DNA of 32,748 bases from Myxococcales bacterium (GCA_016794345.1 JAEUKE010000027.1:1-32748), one strand, 5' to 3'. Positions 21,744-30,355 are shown, counted from the first letter of the stretch. Numbers and translations: made by a program. Notes: generated from the sequence alone by a model not told the origin.

Positions 21744-22415
21744 TCAGCCGATCCCCAGCTGCTCGGTCGTCGAGAGCTTCGCGCCGGCGCGGGCCATCTC
21801 GTCGAGCGCGCGAGCCGTCCCCTCCGCCGTGATCCCGGCGATGGCGTCGGTGAGCACCGTCGTCGCGATGCCGCGCTCGCGAAGACCGAGCACCGCAGCT
21901 CTCACGCAGTAGTCGGTCGCGACGCCGAACACGACGGCCTCGAGGGGCGAGCCCGATCGGCTGGCGAGCGCCTCGAGCAGCGGCGCCGCGTTGGGGTTCG
22001 CGAAGAGGCTGTACACCTCCTTCTCGAAGTACACGCCCTCCGCCTCGCCGCCTACCAGCTCCGCCGCGAGCGCCTCGACGTCCAACCCCGGCACGTTCGG
22101 GACGAAGCGAAAGCGCGACGGCAGCGTCCCCTCCACCTTCAACCATCCCCATGTCCCCTTCACGCAGTGGTCCGGGAACCCCGGCGCTTCTCCGCCCGGC
22201 CCCTTCCGACCGCTCGACGCGAACTCCCAGGCATCGAACGCGTGCGAGTCGACGCTGCCGACGAGCGGCATACGCCGGGCGCGAGCGCTCGCGACGACCC
22301 TGCGAATCACGTCGTTGGGCGATCCGGGCACGCGCAGCGCGCCGTCGGGCTCACAGAAGTCGTTTTGCACGTCGACGTCGACGAAGATCAATCGCTGCTC
22401 TCCTCGCTCGGTCAC
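21744..22415 (-). CDS. pncA: Nicotinamidase-like cysteine hydrolase (isochorismatase fold)
   Basis: A 223-residue hydrolase. The catalytic triad of nicotinamidases is present: D15 in D-V-Q-N-D-F, K132 in E-K-E-V-Y-S and C170 in A-T-D-Y-C-V. Metal ligands are likely D56 and H58 (S-V-D-S-H) and H83 (F-P-D-H-C-V-K-G-T), as in PncA. Nicotinamide deamidation yields nicotinate, the substrate of the PncB-type enzyme encoded immediately upstream, whose stop overlaps this GTG start as GTGA. That pairing makes nicotinamidase the best call over other isochorismatase-fold activities, which share the fold and triad. Confidence 0.9.
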   Translation of the reverse strand: MTERGEQRLIFVDVDVQNDFCEPDGALRVPGSPNDVIRRVVASARARRMPLVGSVDSHAFDAWEFASSGRKGPGGEAPGFPDHCVKGTWGWLKVEGTLPSRFRFVPNVPGLDVEALAAELVGGEAEGVYFEKEVYSLFANPNAAPLLEALASRSGSPLEAVVFGVATDYCVRAAVLGLRERGIATTVLTDAIAGITAEGTARALDEMARAGAKLSTTEQLGIG

Positions 22416-23803
22416 GCGCCGTCGGCGACGAACCGCCGGCGCACCTCGTCGGTCACGATGCGGAGCCGCGCCGACGGCTCCACCGGGTAACGATCCTCGT
22501 TCGTCTGCGGAGGCGCAAGGTCACGGATCACGGCCGGGAGCGCCGCCAGTGACGCAGCCGACCGCGCGCGGATCTCGTCGAGGCTGGACACCGGCGCTCT
22601 TCGGCTCCCACCTACGAGGACGGGCGCGAGCAGCGCGTGCGCGAGCTGCCCTCCGGCGAGCGTCGGCGGGCCCTCGTCGTCGAGGGCGAGCACGTCTCGA
22701 TCGAAGCGCCCATCGGCGTCGGTGATCCGATACGTCTGGTGGACGCCGGCGAATGATCCTTTCCCCTCCGAGAACTTCGCCATGGGTCGGCGTTCGCGGC
22801 CGTCGTCGAGCTCGACGAGCTTGTAGACCCCGCCGAGCGACGGCGCGTCGACCGAGCAGACCAGCTCGGTCCCGACGCCGAAGGTGTCGATGGGCGCGCC
22901 CGACGCGACCAGCGCGGCGATCGAGTGCTCGTTGAGATCGCCGGAGGCGAGGATCTTCGCCTGCCCCGCGCCCTCCGCGTCGAGGATGCCTCTCACCTCG
23001 CGGGCGAGCGCTCCCAGATCGCCGGAGTCGAGGCGAACCCCTCGCAGCCGCTCGCGGCATACGCGCGCGGCGCGCATGGCGCCTCGCGGCGTATTGTACG
23101 TGTCGATGAGCAGGATCGTCGAGCTCGGGAACACCTCGAAGTAACCGCGGAAGGCCTCCTCCTCGGTCGCGTGGGCCATCGTCCACATGTGCGCCGCGGT
23201 GCCGAGCACCGGGATCCCGAAGCGACGCGCGGCCTCGACGTTGCTCGTCCCGACGAACCCTGCCGCGTACGCGGCGCGGGCCGCGTCCACCGCGGCGTCT
23301 GCGTGGGTGCGGCGCGTCCCGAACTCGACGCAGGCGCGACCGCCCGCAGCCAGCACCACCCGCGCGGCCTTCGAGCCGACCATCGTGAGGTGGTTCACGA
23401 GCGAGAGGGCGAACGTCTCGACGATCTGCGCCTCGATGATCGGTGCCCGCACGCGGAGCCATGGCTCGTTCTCGAAGACGACGGTCCCCTCGGGGATCGA
23501 CCACAGGTCGCCCGTGAACCGAAAGTCCCTCAGATACGCCTGGAACGCCGGCGTCATCGCGCTCTTCAGCGGGGGCAGCTCCGCGAGGAAGGCGATGTCC
23601 TCGGCGGTGAACCGCAGGGCTTCGAGGTGCCGGGCGACGTCGTCCAGGCCGAGCGCCAGCAGGAACCTGCGCGGCTTGGGCAGCCGCCGCACGAAGAGCT
23701 CGCAGGTGGCCACGTGCGCCTGCATGCCGCGGTGGAAATACCCAGCGGCCATCGTCAGCTGATAGAGGTCGGTGGCCAGCGCGCTGCCGAGAGTGGAGGG
23801 CAA
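22412..23803 (-). CDS. pncB: Nicotinate phosphoribosyltransferase
   Basis: A 463-residue enzyme joining nicotinate and PRPP to give NaMN in NAD salvage. Family features are the opening A-L-A-T-D-L-Y-Q-L-T-M-A, the E-F-G-T-R-R-T-H segment with the histidine that is phosphorylated during catalysis, the G-T-S-N-V strand, R-L-D-S-G-D-L and the late F-G-V-G-T-E-L-V. The TTG at 23803 is the only start that keeps the conserved N-terminus; no Shine-Dalgarno is obvious, so initiation may be weak or leaderless. It is the first gene of a tight leftward operon (pncB, pncA-like, coaE) and diverges from folD with 76 bases between the starts. Confidence 0.95.
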   Translation of the reverse strand: MPSTLGSALATDLYQLTMAAGYFHRGMQAHVATCELFVRRLPKPRRFLLALGLDDVARHLEALRFTAEDIAFLAELPPLKSAMTPAFQAYLRDFRFTGDLWSIPEGTVVFENEPWLRVRAPIIEAQIVETFALSLVNHLTMVGSKAARVVLAAGGRACVEFGTRRTHADAAVDAARAAYAAGFVGTSNVEAARRFGIPVLGTAAHMWTMAHATEEEAFRGYFEVFPSSTILLIDTYNTPRGAMRAARVCRERLRGVRLDSGDLGALAREVRGILDAEGAGQAKILASGDLNEHSIAALVASGAPIDTFGVGTELVCSVDAPSLGGVYKLVELDDGRERRPMAKFSEGKGSFAGVHQTYRITDADGRFDRDVLALDDEGPPTLAGGQLAHALLAPVLVGGSRRAPVSSLDEIRARSAASLAALPAVIRDLAPPQTNEDRYPVEPSARLRIVTDEVRRRFVADGA

Positions 23804-23879
23804 GGGACAAACAACGCTACCAGAGTCCCGGCGGGAGCCGAGGCTCGACTCGCCCCGTGCACGGGACTAGACCGTCGGC

Positions 23880-24734
23880 ATGGCGCAGATCATCGACGGC
23901 AAGGCGATCGCGAAGAAGGTCCGGGACGAGGTGGCGACGGCCGCGGCCCGCTTCACCGCCGAGCGCGGCAGGCAGCCTGGCCTCGAGGTCGTGCTCGTGG
24001 GGGAGGATCCGGCGAGCGTCGTCTACACCCGCAACAAGGAGAAGGCGGCGCTCGAGTCCGGCGTGCGCGGCAAGCTGCACAAGCTCCCCGCCTCCACCTC
24101 CGAAGCCGAGCTCCTCGCGCTGATCGATCGGCTGAACCGCGACGACACCGTCGACGGCATCCTCGTGCAGCTCCCCTTGCCGAAGCCGATCCGTGACCAA
24201 GCGGTGCTCGACGCCATCGATCCCCGAAAGGACGTGGACGGCTTCCACCCGACAAACGCAGGGCTCCTGGCGGTCGGCCGCGGCGGGCTGGTCCCCTGCA
24301 CGCCGAGCGGCGTGATGCGCCTCCTCGCCGAGAACGGGACGAAGCTCGAAGGAGCCCGCGCGGTCGTCGTCGGCCGCAGCAACATCGTCGGCAAGCCGAT
24401 GGCGCAGCTCCTCTTGGCGGCGAACGCGACGGTGACCATCGCGCACTCGAAGACGCGAGACCTCGCCGCCGTCTGCCGCGAAGCGGACGTCCTCGTGGCG
24501 GCGGTCGGACGCGCCAAGATGATCAAGCGCGACTGGGTGAAGGCGGGCGCCGTGGTGATCGACGTCGGGATGAACCGCGACGAGGTCGGCAAGCTCTGCG
24601 GCGATGTCGACTACGCGGACGTGTTCGAGGTCGCCGAGGCGATCACCCCCGTCCCCGGCGGCGTCGGGCCGATGACCATCGCGTGTCTGCTCGAGAACAC
24701 GATGAAGGCCGCGGCGGCACGCGCCGGCGGCTGA
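23880..24734 (+). CDS. folD: Bifunctional methylenetetrahydrofolate dehydrogenase/cyclohydrolase
   Basis: A 284-residue cytoplasmic enzyme interconverting methylene-, methenyl- and formyl-tetrahydrofolate, supplying one-carbon units for purines and initiator tRNA. The active-site pair Y49 and K53 (Y-x-x-x-K), Q97 in V-Q-L-P-L-P, and D-V-D-G-F-H-P (118-124) are intact. The NADP-binding half shows [16 protein letters not shown] and the C-terminal [10 protein letters not shown]. Length is standard. The Shine-Dalgarno is poor. It stands alone between pncB and the convergent GST-fold gene, 11 bases from the latter's stop. Confidence 0.97.
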   Translation: MAQIIDGKAIAKKVRDEVATAAARFTAERGRQPGLEVVLVGEDPASVVYTRNKEKAALESGVRGKLHKLPASTSEAELLALIDRLNRDDTVDGILVQLPLPKPIRDQAVLDAIDPRKDVDGFHPTNAGLLAVGRGGLVPCTPSGVMRLLAENGTKLEGARAVVVGRSNIVGKPMAQLLLAANATVTIAHSKTRDLAAVCREADVLVAAVGRAKMIKRDWVKAGAVVIDVGMNRDEVGKLCGDVDYADVFEVAEAITPVPGGVGPMTIACLLENTMKAAAARAGG

Positions 24735-24745
24735 GCCGAGCTCCG

Positions 24746-25441
24746 TCAGCGGAAGTAACGCTCGTCGATCCGGCGTTTGTAGGCCATGAGGGCGGAGTTC
24801 CCCTCGACGAAGGCCTTGGGCTTCGTCGACACCGGGAACGCCACCTGGGCCGTGAGGAACGCGTAGGTGGTCGCGTCGAAGCTCGTCGGCTCCGAGCCGA
24901 AGAGGTAGTCCTTGTCACCGAGGGAGACAGCGACCGCCTCGAAATCCATCACCATCATGTCGAGCTTCTGCTCCTCGGTGTAGCGGCCGACGCCTTGCGC
25001 GTGGAGCGCCTTGACCTGCGCGCGCCGGATCATCTCGATGACGGGGCCACCGATGAACGCGGGCAAGAGCGGCAAGAAGTAGGGCTTGTAGGCCGCCCAG
25101 CCGCGGTCGTCCGCCCACCGCTGGTGGACGGCGAGGAAATACGTCCCCTCCTCCAGCATGCGGCGGAGCGAGTGGCCGCGCGCCCACTCCTCTTTGCCGA
25201 GGCGCGCGTCGAGCGGGTCACCGTAGCGCCTCTTCAGGTGCTCGATGGCGGCCTGGGAGTCGGGGATGATGGTGCCGTCATCTTCGATCCAGGGGACCTT
25301 CCCGCGCGGTGCCTTGCGGGGGTCGCCGAACTTCGACTCGAAGGGGACCCCGGCCATCCGCAGGTAACACTCGAGCTTCATGCAGAACGGGCTGACGCTC
25401 GGCTCGCCCCAGCCCCCCGGGATCTGGAAGAGGGTGACCAC
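24746..25441 (-). CDS. Glutathione S-transferase-fold protein (Fax/metaxin-like)
   Basis: A 231-residue protein. The N-terminus is a thioredoxin-type fold (V-T-L-F-Q-I-P...S-P-F-C-M-K-L-E-C-Y-L-R), with G-K-V-P-W-I-E and the cis-proline region followed by I-P-D-S-Q-A-A-I-E-H-L, the GST substrate-recognition segment. The helical half contains W-A-D-D-R-G-W and D-x-x-x-Y-A-F-L (S-F-D-A-T-T-Y-A-F-L). The P-F-C-M-K-L-E and the D-S-x-x-I-x-x-Y/H-L pattern resemble the Fax/metaxin branch rather than classical detoxifying GSTs. Substrate unknown. The GTG start at 25441 diverges from the Ser/Thr kinase at 25551; the frame on the other strand continuing into this gene is not coding. Confidence 0.85.
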   Translation of the reverse strand: MVTLFQIPGGWGEPSVSPFCMKLECYLRMAGVPFESKFGDPRKAPRGKVPWIEDDGTIIPDSQAAIEHLKRRYGDPLDARLGKEEWARGHSLRRMLEEGTYFLAVHQRWADDRGWAAYKPYFLPLLPAFIGGPVIEMIRRAQVKALHAQGVGRYTEEQKLDMMVMDFEAVAVSLGDKDYLFGSEPTSFDATTYAFLTAQVAFPVSTKPKAFVEGNSALMAYKRRIDERYFR

Positions 25442-25538
25442 GCGCCTGGACTACCAGATCGACGTTCGGCCGCAATCGACCCCGGACCTCGAAGCCACGC
25501 CCGCGGGCTCGACCGTGGCGACGCTGGACGGCGGCGCG

Positions 25539-25544
25539 TATGCT
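25539..25544 (+). promoter_or_regulatory. Possible -10 element for the Ser/Thr kinase gene
   Basis: TATGCT lies 6 bases before the GTG at 25551, with no Shine-Dalgarno between them. If real, transcription would begin at or next to the start codon, giving a leaderless message. No convincing -35 was seen, so this is tentative. Confidence 0.3.
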
Positions 25545-25550
25545 CCCTGT

Positions 25551-27914
25551 GTGTCCGAGCCCGATCGTGACCTGAAGACCCTCGCCGGGGCGGCGACCCT
25601 TCCGGTCTTCCCTGCGGAGCCGACTCCTCCGCCGGCCCCGCGCCCCGGCGTCGCCGAGCTCGCAGCAGAGAGCGTCCTCGCTGGTCGCTACCAGGTGGAG
25701 ACGTTGATCGGTCGCGGCGGCATGGGCGCCGTCTACGTCGCGAAGGATCGACTGCTGGGCGTACGCATCGCGCTGAAGGTCCTCGAGCTCGGCCTGGGCG
25801 ACCACGGCGACGCGGTGGAGGCGCTGCGCGCCGAGGTCCGACTGGCCCGCAAGGTGACGCACCCGAACGTCGTCCGGATCCACGACCTCGTCGAAACTGA
25901 CGGCACCGTCTTTTTGACCATGGAGCTCTGCGAAGGCACCGACCTCCGCAGGGTGCTCCTCCAGGAGGGCGGCTGGCTCTCCGCCGAGCGGGCCGCGCGC
26001 GTCGCGCAGGCGCTCGCCGGCGCCCTCGACGCTGCGCACGCCGTCGGCGTCGTCCACCGCGACATCAAGCCCGAGAACATCCTCGTCGATCCGAGCGGTC
26101 GCGTGCTCCTGAGCGACTTCGGTATCGCGCTCGCGAACGACCCTGCGGCTGCTTCTCCCACGGGCAAGAAGGTGCTCGGCACGCCGGCGTACATGGCCCC
26201 GGAGCAGGTCGAGCGCGCCACAGTCGGCCCCGCGGCGGATGTCTTCTCCCTGGGCGTCGTGTTGTTCGAGATGCTCGCGGGCGAGCTGCCTTACGACGGC
26301 GAGTCCGCCGTCCAGATGGCGGTCGCGCGCCTCGAGAGCCCCCCGAAGGACCTGCGCGCGGACCGCTCGATCCCCGAGGCCCTGGCCCAGCTCGCGCGGC
26401 GTTGCCTCACGAGGGAAGCGAGCGAGCGCCCTTCCGCGGCGGAGGTCGCGGCCGATCTCGAGCGCTTCCTCGAAGGGCGCGCCAGCGTGAGCTCGGCCGT
26501 GCCGACCCCGACCGGGGGGTACACGTTCCCCGACGCCCCGCGCGGCCGCGCGCTCGCCTGCCCGCCGTTCGTCTACCGCGGACCGGCCGAGCACGAGTAC
26601 CTCGGTGAGGCCCTCGCCTCCGAGCTCGTCGACGTCCTCTCACGGACGCGCAACCTGCGTGTCCTCTCGAGCGGAGCCACGGCGAAGCTCGAGACCCGCG
26701 ATCCTCGGACCATCTGCGCCGCGCTCGGGATCGACTACGTGGTCGACGGCTCGGTCCATGTCGCGGACGGACAGATGAGGATCGCGGTCCGCCTCGCCGA
26801 CGCCACCGGTACGCAGCTCTTCGCCGACCGCTTCGATCTCGGCTGGGTCGACGTCTTCGATGTCCAGGAGCGGGCCGGCAAGCTCGTCTCCGAGGCGCTC
26901 CGCCTCGAGCTCACGGCCCGGAGCACGCCTTCGAACGTCCCCGAAGAGGCCATCTTGCTCTACCTGCGCGCGCGCCGCGCGCAGAAGTCGTTCGTGTTCG
27001 CCGAGACGCCCCGCGTGGTGCAGCTCCTCGAGCGCGCCCTCACGCTCGCGCCGACCTTCGTCCCCGCCGCGGCCGCGTACGCCAACGCCGCCGTGCAGAT
27101 GTGGTTCCTGCCCCAGGGCGCGACCACCATCCGAGACTGGCGCGCCGTGGCCGAGCAGAGCGTCGGCTACGCGCTCCGGTACGCGCCCGATCTGGCCGAG
27201 ACACACGTCGCCGCGGCGCGGTTCGCGTCACACAGCGGCGATCTGCTGTCTGCCATCCGATCGTTCCGGCGCGCGCTGGAGATCGCGCCCACGAGCGCGG
27301 AGGCGCACACCTTGATCGGCCAGCTCGAGTGCGAGACGGGCCGGCTCGAGTCCGGTCTCGCGCGGCTGCGGATGGCCAAGGAGCTCGAGCCGGCGAGCGG
27401 AGCCTACTCCTACGAGGCCGGCCGCGCCGCGTCGTTTGCGGGCGACGACGCCGGCTTCCGCCGTCGATACCTCGAGACGAAGCAGACGAACGCCGGCCTC
27501 GTTGCCGCACACATGGCGCTCCGTCACGCCCTGTGGTGGCGAGACGACGCGCTCCTGCAGGAGGCCGTCGAGACGAGCTCGGGCTCGAGCATCGCGGCGC
27601 TGTTCAAGGCCGTCGCGCGCTCGGCGCGTGGAGAGGCGCCGGCCAAGAGCGCGCTGGACGTCCTCTCGCTCGCGATGGGCTACGTGAACCCGCGCTTCGC
27701 CGGGCTCCTGCGGCAGATCGGGGTCGAGGTCCTCCTCCGCCAGAGCCTGCTCCCGGAGGCTGTCTTCGCGCTGCAGGAGGCCCACCGCACCGTCCTCTAC
27801 GACGTCGCCTGGCTCGAGCGTTGTCCTCTCCTCGTCCCCATCCGCGGCACGCGGATCTTCCAGAGCATCCTGGCGGAGGTGCGGTTTCGCGCCGAGGAGG
27901 TCTGGGCGAAGTAG
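25551..27914 (+). CDS. Ser/Thr protein kinase with TolB-like and TPR domains
   Basis: A 787-residue cytoplasmic protein from the chosen GTG. Residues 47-310 are a Hanks-type kinase with every key element: G-R-G-G-M-G-A-V (54-61), ATP lysine K76, H-R-D-I-K-P-E-N (169-176), D-F-G (189-191) and A-P-E (216-218). Residues about 335-457 match the TolB-like/FlgO-type domain often found in adenylate cyclases and CadC-like regulators (E-Y-L-G-E-A-L-A-S-E-L, I-D-Y-V-V-D-G-S-V, L-F-A-D-R-F-D). From about 465 to 700 follow TPR helices (A-L-E-I-A-P-T-S-A-E-A-H-T-L-I-G). No membrane helix is present. The frame is open to 25380, but that part overlaps the divergent GST gene. Substrates are unknown; such kinases are abundant in myxobacteria. 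Confidence 0.92.
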   Translation: MSEPDRDLKTLAGAATLPVFPAEPTPPPAPRPGVAELAAESVLAGRYQVETLIGRGGMGAVYVAKDRLLGVRIALKVLELGLGDHGDAVEALRAEVRLARKVTHPNVVRIHDLVETDGTVFLTMELCEGTDLRRVLLQEGGWLSAERAARVAQALAGALDAAHAVGVVHRDIKPENILVDPSGRVLLSDFGIALANDPAAASPTGKKVLGTPAYMAPEQVERATVGPAADVFSLGVVLFEMLAGELPYDGESAVQMAVARLESPPKDLRADRSIPEALAQLARRCLTREASERPSAAEVAADLERFLEGRASVSSAVPTPTGGYTFPDAPRGRALACPPFVYRGPAEHEYLGEALASELVDVLSRTRNLRVLSSGATAKLETRDPRTICAALGIDYVVDGSVHVADGQMRIAVRLADATGTQLFADRFDLGWVDVFDVQERAGKLVSEALRLELTARSTPSNVPEEAILLYLRARRAQKSFVFAETPRVVQLLERALTLAPTFVPAAAAYANAAVQMWFLPQGATTIRDWRAVAEQSVGYALRYAPDLAETHVAAARFASHSGDLLSAIRSFRRALEIAPTSAEAHTLIGQLECETGRLESGLARLRMAKELEPASGAYSYEAGRAASFAGDDAGFRRRYLETKQTNAGLVAAHMALRHALWWRDDALLQEAVETSSGSSIAALFKAVARSARGEAPAKSALDVLSLAMGYVNPRFAGLLRQIGVEVLLRQSLLPEAVFALQEAHRTVLYDVAWLERCPLLVPIRGTRIFQSILAEVRFRAEEVWAK

Positions 27915-27946
27915 TCGCTCAGTCGACAAAGACGCGCGCCCTGGTG

Positions 27947-28879
27947 TCAGGCGGCGGCGACCCCTGCCGGGCGCGACAGGCGACGATGCAGGAGGACCGC
28001 TCCGGCGATCAGCGCGAGGCCGATGAGCTGGGACGTCGAGAGGCCGGCGGCGGCGCCGCGGTCGTCCGCGCGCAAGAGCTCCAAGAGGAACCGCGCGACG
28101 GCGTAGAGCACGACGAAGCCGACGAAGACCTGGCCGTCGTACTTCTTCCGGCCGTGGAGGTAGAAGAGGAGGAAGGCCGCGATGCCGATCGAGACGGCCG
28201 CCTCGTAGATCTGGGTCGGGTGGACGGGGAGCGACCACGCCCGGGAGCTCTTGAGGAGGCCCAGCTTGAACTGCGAGTCCGACGCGGGGCTCGACGGCGG
28301 AAACGAGATGCCAAACGCCGAGTCCGTGCGCTGTCCGAAGCAGCAACCGGAGAGGAAACAACCCATCCGGCCGAAGCCGAGCCCGAGCGGGATGGTGAAG
28401 CCGGCCATGTCCGCCGCCTTCCAGAACGGGAACTGGTCGCGCTTGAGCAGGAACCACGCGCCCACGGAGGCGAACAAGAAGCCGCCGTAATAGGCGTAGC
28501 CCGGGTTCCAGAACTTCGCCCACGCGAGGCAGTCCTTGGCGACCGGGTGGCAGACGCCGAGCGCCGCGTCCCAGACGGCATGCTCCTTTCCGCGGGCGAT
28601 GCAGGCGCCGCGATCGATCTTCCAGTCGACCTTGGACGGGTCCACGCAGAGGTTCACGTAGTCCCAGAAGTAGCCGTCCGCGATGACGTGCAGGAGCTTG
28701 CCGCCGATGACGCCGAGGAGCAGCGCGGCGAGCCCGAGATCGACGATGACGTCGGGGTCTTGCCCGATCCGCCGCGCCCAGGCCGCGCCCGATGCGGTCG
28801 CGAACAGGAAGCCCGTGAGCAGGAGGACCGAGTAGCCGTAGACCGAGACGTCGAAGATCTTGAACAGCTCGCTCCGCAT
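27947..28879 (-). CDS. lgt: Prolipoprotein diacylglyceryl transferase
   Basis: A 310-residue polytopic inner-membrane enzyme that adds diacylglycerol to the lipobox cysteine, the first step of lipoprotein maturation. The Lgt signature is G-R-M-G-C-F-L-S-G-C-C-F-G, a variant of the E. coli G-R-x-G-N-F-x-N-G-E with cysteines in place of the asparagine and glutamate region. H-P-T-Q-I-Y-E follows. Between the second and third membrane segments lies an insertion of about 55 residues with four cysteines, absent from the E. coli protein. It is the last gene of the lspA-lspA-lgt operon, 7 bases after the nearer lspA, and converges with the kinase gene. Confidence 0.93.
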   Translation of the reverse strand: MRSELFKIFDVSVYGYSVLLLTGFLFATASGAAWARRIGQDPDVIVDLGLAALLLGVIGGKLLHVIADGYFWDYVNLCVDPSKVDWKIDRGACIARGKEHAVWDAALGVCHPVAKDCLAWAKFWNPGYAYYGGFLFASVGAWFLLKRDQFPFWKAADMAGFTIPLGLGFGRMGCFLSGCCFGQRTDSAFGISFPPSSPASDSQFKLGLLKSSRAWSLPVHPTQIYEAAVSIGIAAFLLFYLHGRKKYDGQVFVGFVVLYAVARFLLELLRADDRGAAAGLSTSQLIGLALIAGAVLLHRRLSRPAGVAAA

Positions 28880-28886
28880 GGGGCTG

Positions 28887-29588
28887 TCAGTCCCTCGCGG
28901 GCGCGCTCACGGGCGAGCGCCCCCGGGTCGGCTTCTTGGCGGGCGTGAACCAATCGATGGCCATGAGGATGACACCCGCCACGATCCAGATGTCCGCCAC
29001 GTTGAAGGTGGGCCAGTGGCTCGCCTTGTTGTTCTTCACGAAGAACGCGTCGATGAAATCGATCACGTGCTGGTGGCGGATTCGATCGACGAGGTTGCCG
29101 AGCGCGCCGGCGAGCACCAGCGGAAGCGCCCACTTGAGCGCCCACTGGCGAGGCTCGAGCTTGCGGTAGAGGCCGACGATGAACACGACGGCGAGCGCGC
29201 TGATGATGAAGAAAAACGGCAGGCGGACGTAGTCGGGCTGCTCACCCAGGACACCCCAAGCGCCGCCCTTGTTCTTCGCCAGATCGAAGTGCAGCGCGTA
29301 TTTCGTGCTGCCGAGGTTGATGCCCTCGATCACCTTGATCGGCTCGGCCTTCGGATCGGCGAGTCGGTTGGCCGCCCACTCCTTCGTGACGAGGTCGGCG
29401 GCGAGCATGATCGCCGAGACGATCCCGAGGAACTTGTAGTCGGGCTTCGGCGCCTCGGCCGGCTCCACGGCGACCTTCTTCTCGGCCGCCTCGGACGACT
29501 TGGTTTCGCTCGAGTCCTCTCCGGCGGACTCGCCCCGCGGCTGATCGGACGTGGGGGCGTCGCTCTCGGGCTTTTCCTCTTCGGTCAC
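28887..29588 (-). CDS. lspA: Signal peptidase II (copy next to lgt)
   Basis: A 233-residue lipoprotein signal peptidase, an aspartic protease of the inner membrane that cuts signal peptides from diacylglyceryl-lipoproteins. The core (about 50-220) has four membrane helices and both catalytic aspartates: G-N-L-V-D-R-I-R-H and F-N-V-A-D-I. Ahead of the first helix is an unusual acidic, Ser/Glu-rich extension of about 50 residues, which makes the protein much longer than the 164-residue E. coli LspA. The start is a GTG at 29588 with no strong Shine-Dalgarno. It lies 57 bases after the second lspA copy and 7 before lgt, so all three are likely one transcript. Confidence 0.93.
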   Translation of the reverse strand: MTEEEKPESDAPTSDQPRGESAGEDSSETKSSEAAEKKVAVEPAEAPKPDYKFLGIVSAIMLAADLVTKEWAANRLADPKAEPIKVIEGINLGSTKYALHFDLAKNKGGAWGVLGEQPDYVRLPFFFIISALAVVFIVGLYRKLEPRQWALKWALPLVLAGALGNLVDRIRHQHVIDFIDAFFVKNNKASHWPTFNVADIWIVAGVILMAIDWFTPAKKPTRGRSPVSAPARD

Positions 29589-29645
29589 GGCCGAAGACGC
29601 TTACACCCAACCGGTCGCCCGAGCAAAGGCTGCGGCGCCTGTCGC

Positions 29646-30266
29646 TCAGGAAGCTCCCGCTTCCGGGGCAGCCTCGGCCGGCTTGGCCGGCTCGTCTTTC
29701 CGGCGCCCGAAGAAGAGGGTGAGGCCCATCAGCACCACGCCGACGACGATCCAGATGTCCGCGACGTTGAAGGTCGGCCAGTGCAGATCGCGGCCCGGGC
29801 GCTTGACGAAGACGTGGAGGAAGTCCACCACGAACCCGTGGCGGATGCGGTCGACCAGGTTGCCGATCGCGCCGCCGAGCGCGAGGGGAAGGCCCCATTT
29901 CATCGCCCAGTCGCGCTTGTCGATCTTCCCGTAGACGTTCGTGATGAACACGCTCGCAGCCGTCGAGACGAAGAGGAAGAAGGGCCGGCGGTAGATCTCG
30001 GGCAGGCTGCGGAGCATGCTCCACGCGCCGCCGGGGTTCTGCGCGTACTGCAGATCGAAGAGGTTCGGGATGACCGTGATCGTCCGCTGCGCCGAGCGTA
30101 CGGTGTCGTAGTCCGTGAGGGCGTACGAGGCCCACTCCTTCGAGCCGAGGTCGAGCGCCGCGCTGACGAAGGCGACGACGGCGAAGAAGACGTACGACGG
30201 CGGGTCGTGCCGGTGGCTCGGGACCGACACGTCGCTCTGGGGCTCGCTCCGCTCCTCGTCGCTCAC
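29646..30266 (-). CDS. lspA: Signal peptidase II (second copy)
   Basis: A 206-residue paralogue of the neighbouring LspA with the same catalytic sites, G-A-I-G-N-L-V-D-R-I-R-H and H-W-P-T-F-N-V-A-D-I-W-I-V. The two proteins agree closely there but differ in the N-terminal tail and the first periplasmic loop (Q-Y-A-Q-N-P-G-G-A-W here, D-L-A-K-N-K-G-G-A-W in the other copy). I chose the GTG at 30266 since it gives a short acidic tail like that of the other copy and GAGGA is adjacent. In-frame ATGs at 30341 and 30350 would add 25-28 residues. It is the first gene of the lipoprotein-maturation operon and diverges from the helicase. Confidence 0.9.
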   Translation of the reverse strand: MSDEERSEPQSDVSVPSHRHDPPSYVFFAVVAFVSAALDLGSKEWASYALTDYDTVRSAQRTITVIPNLFDLQYAQNPGGAWSMLRSLPEIYRRPFFLFVSTAASVFITNVYGKIDKRDWAMKWGLPLALGGAIGNLVDRIRHGFVVDFLHVFVKRPGRDLHWPTFNVADIWIVVGVVLMGLTLFFGRRKDEPAKPAEAAPEAGAS

Positions 30267-30355
30267 GTCCTCGCGGTATAGCCCAGCGTGCCCTTGCCCG
30301 TGCCCCCGGCCGTGGTCTGCGCCGGATAATTCTTCCCGCATGGTGCGCATCCGTT

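Noticed and set aside
27101..28948. Plus-strand frame of over 600 codons spanning the kinase end and lgt
   Set aside because: It crosses two recognised genes on opposite strands and its translation is low-complexity arginine-rich sequence.
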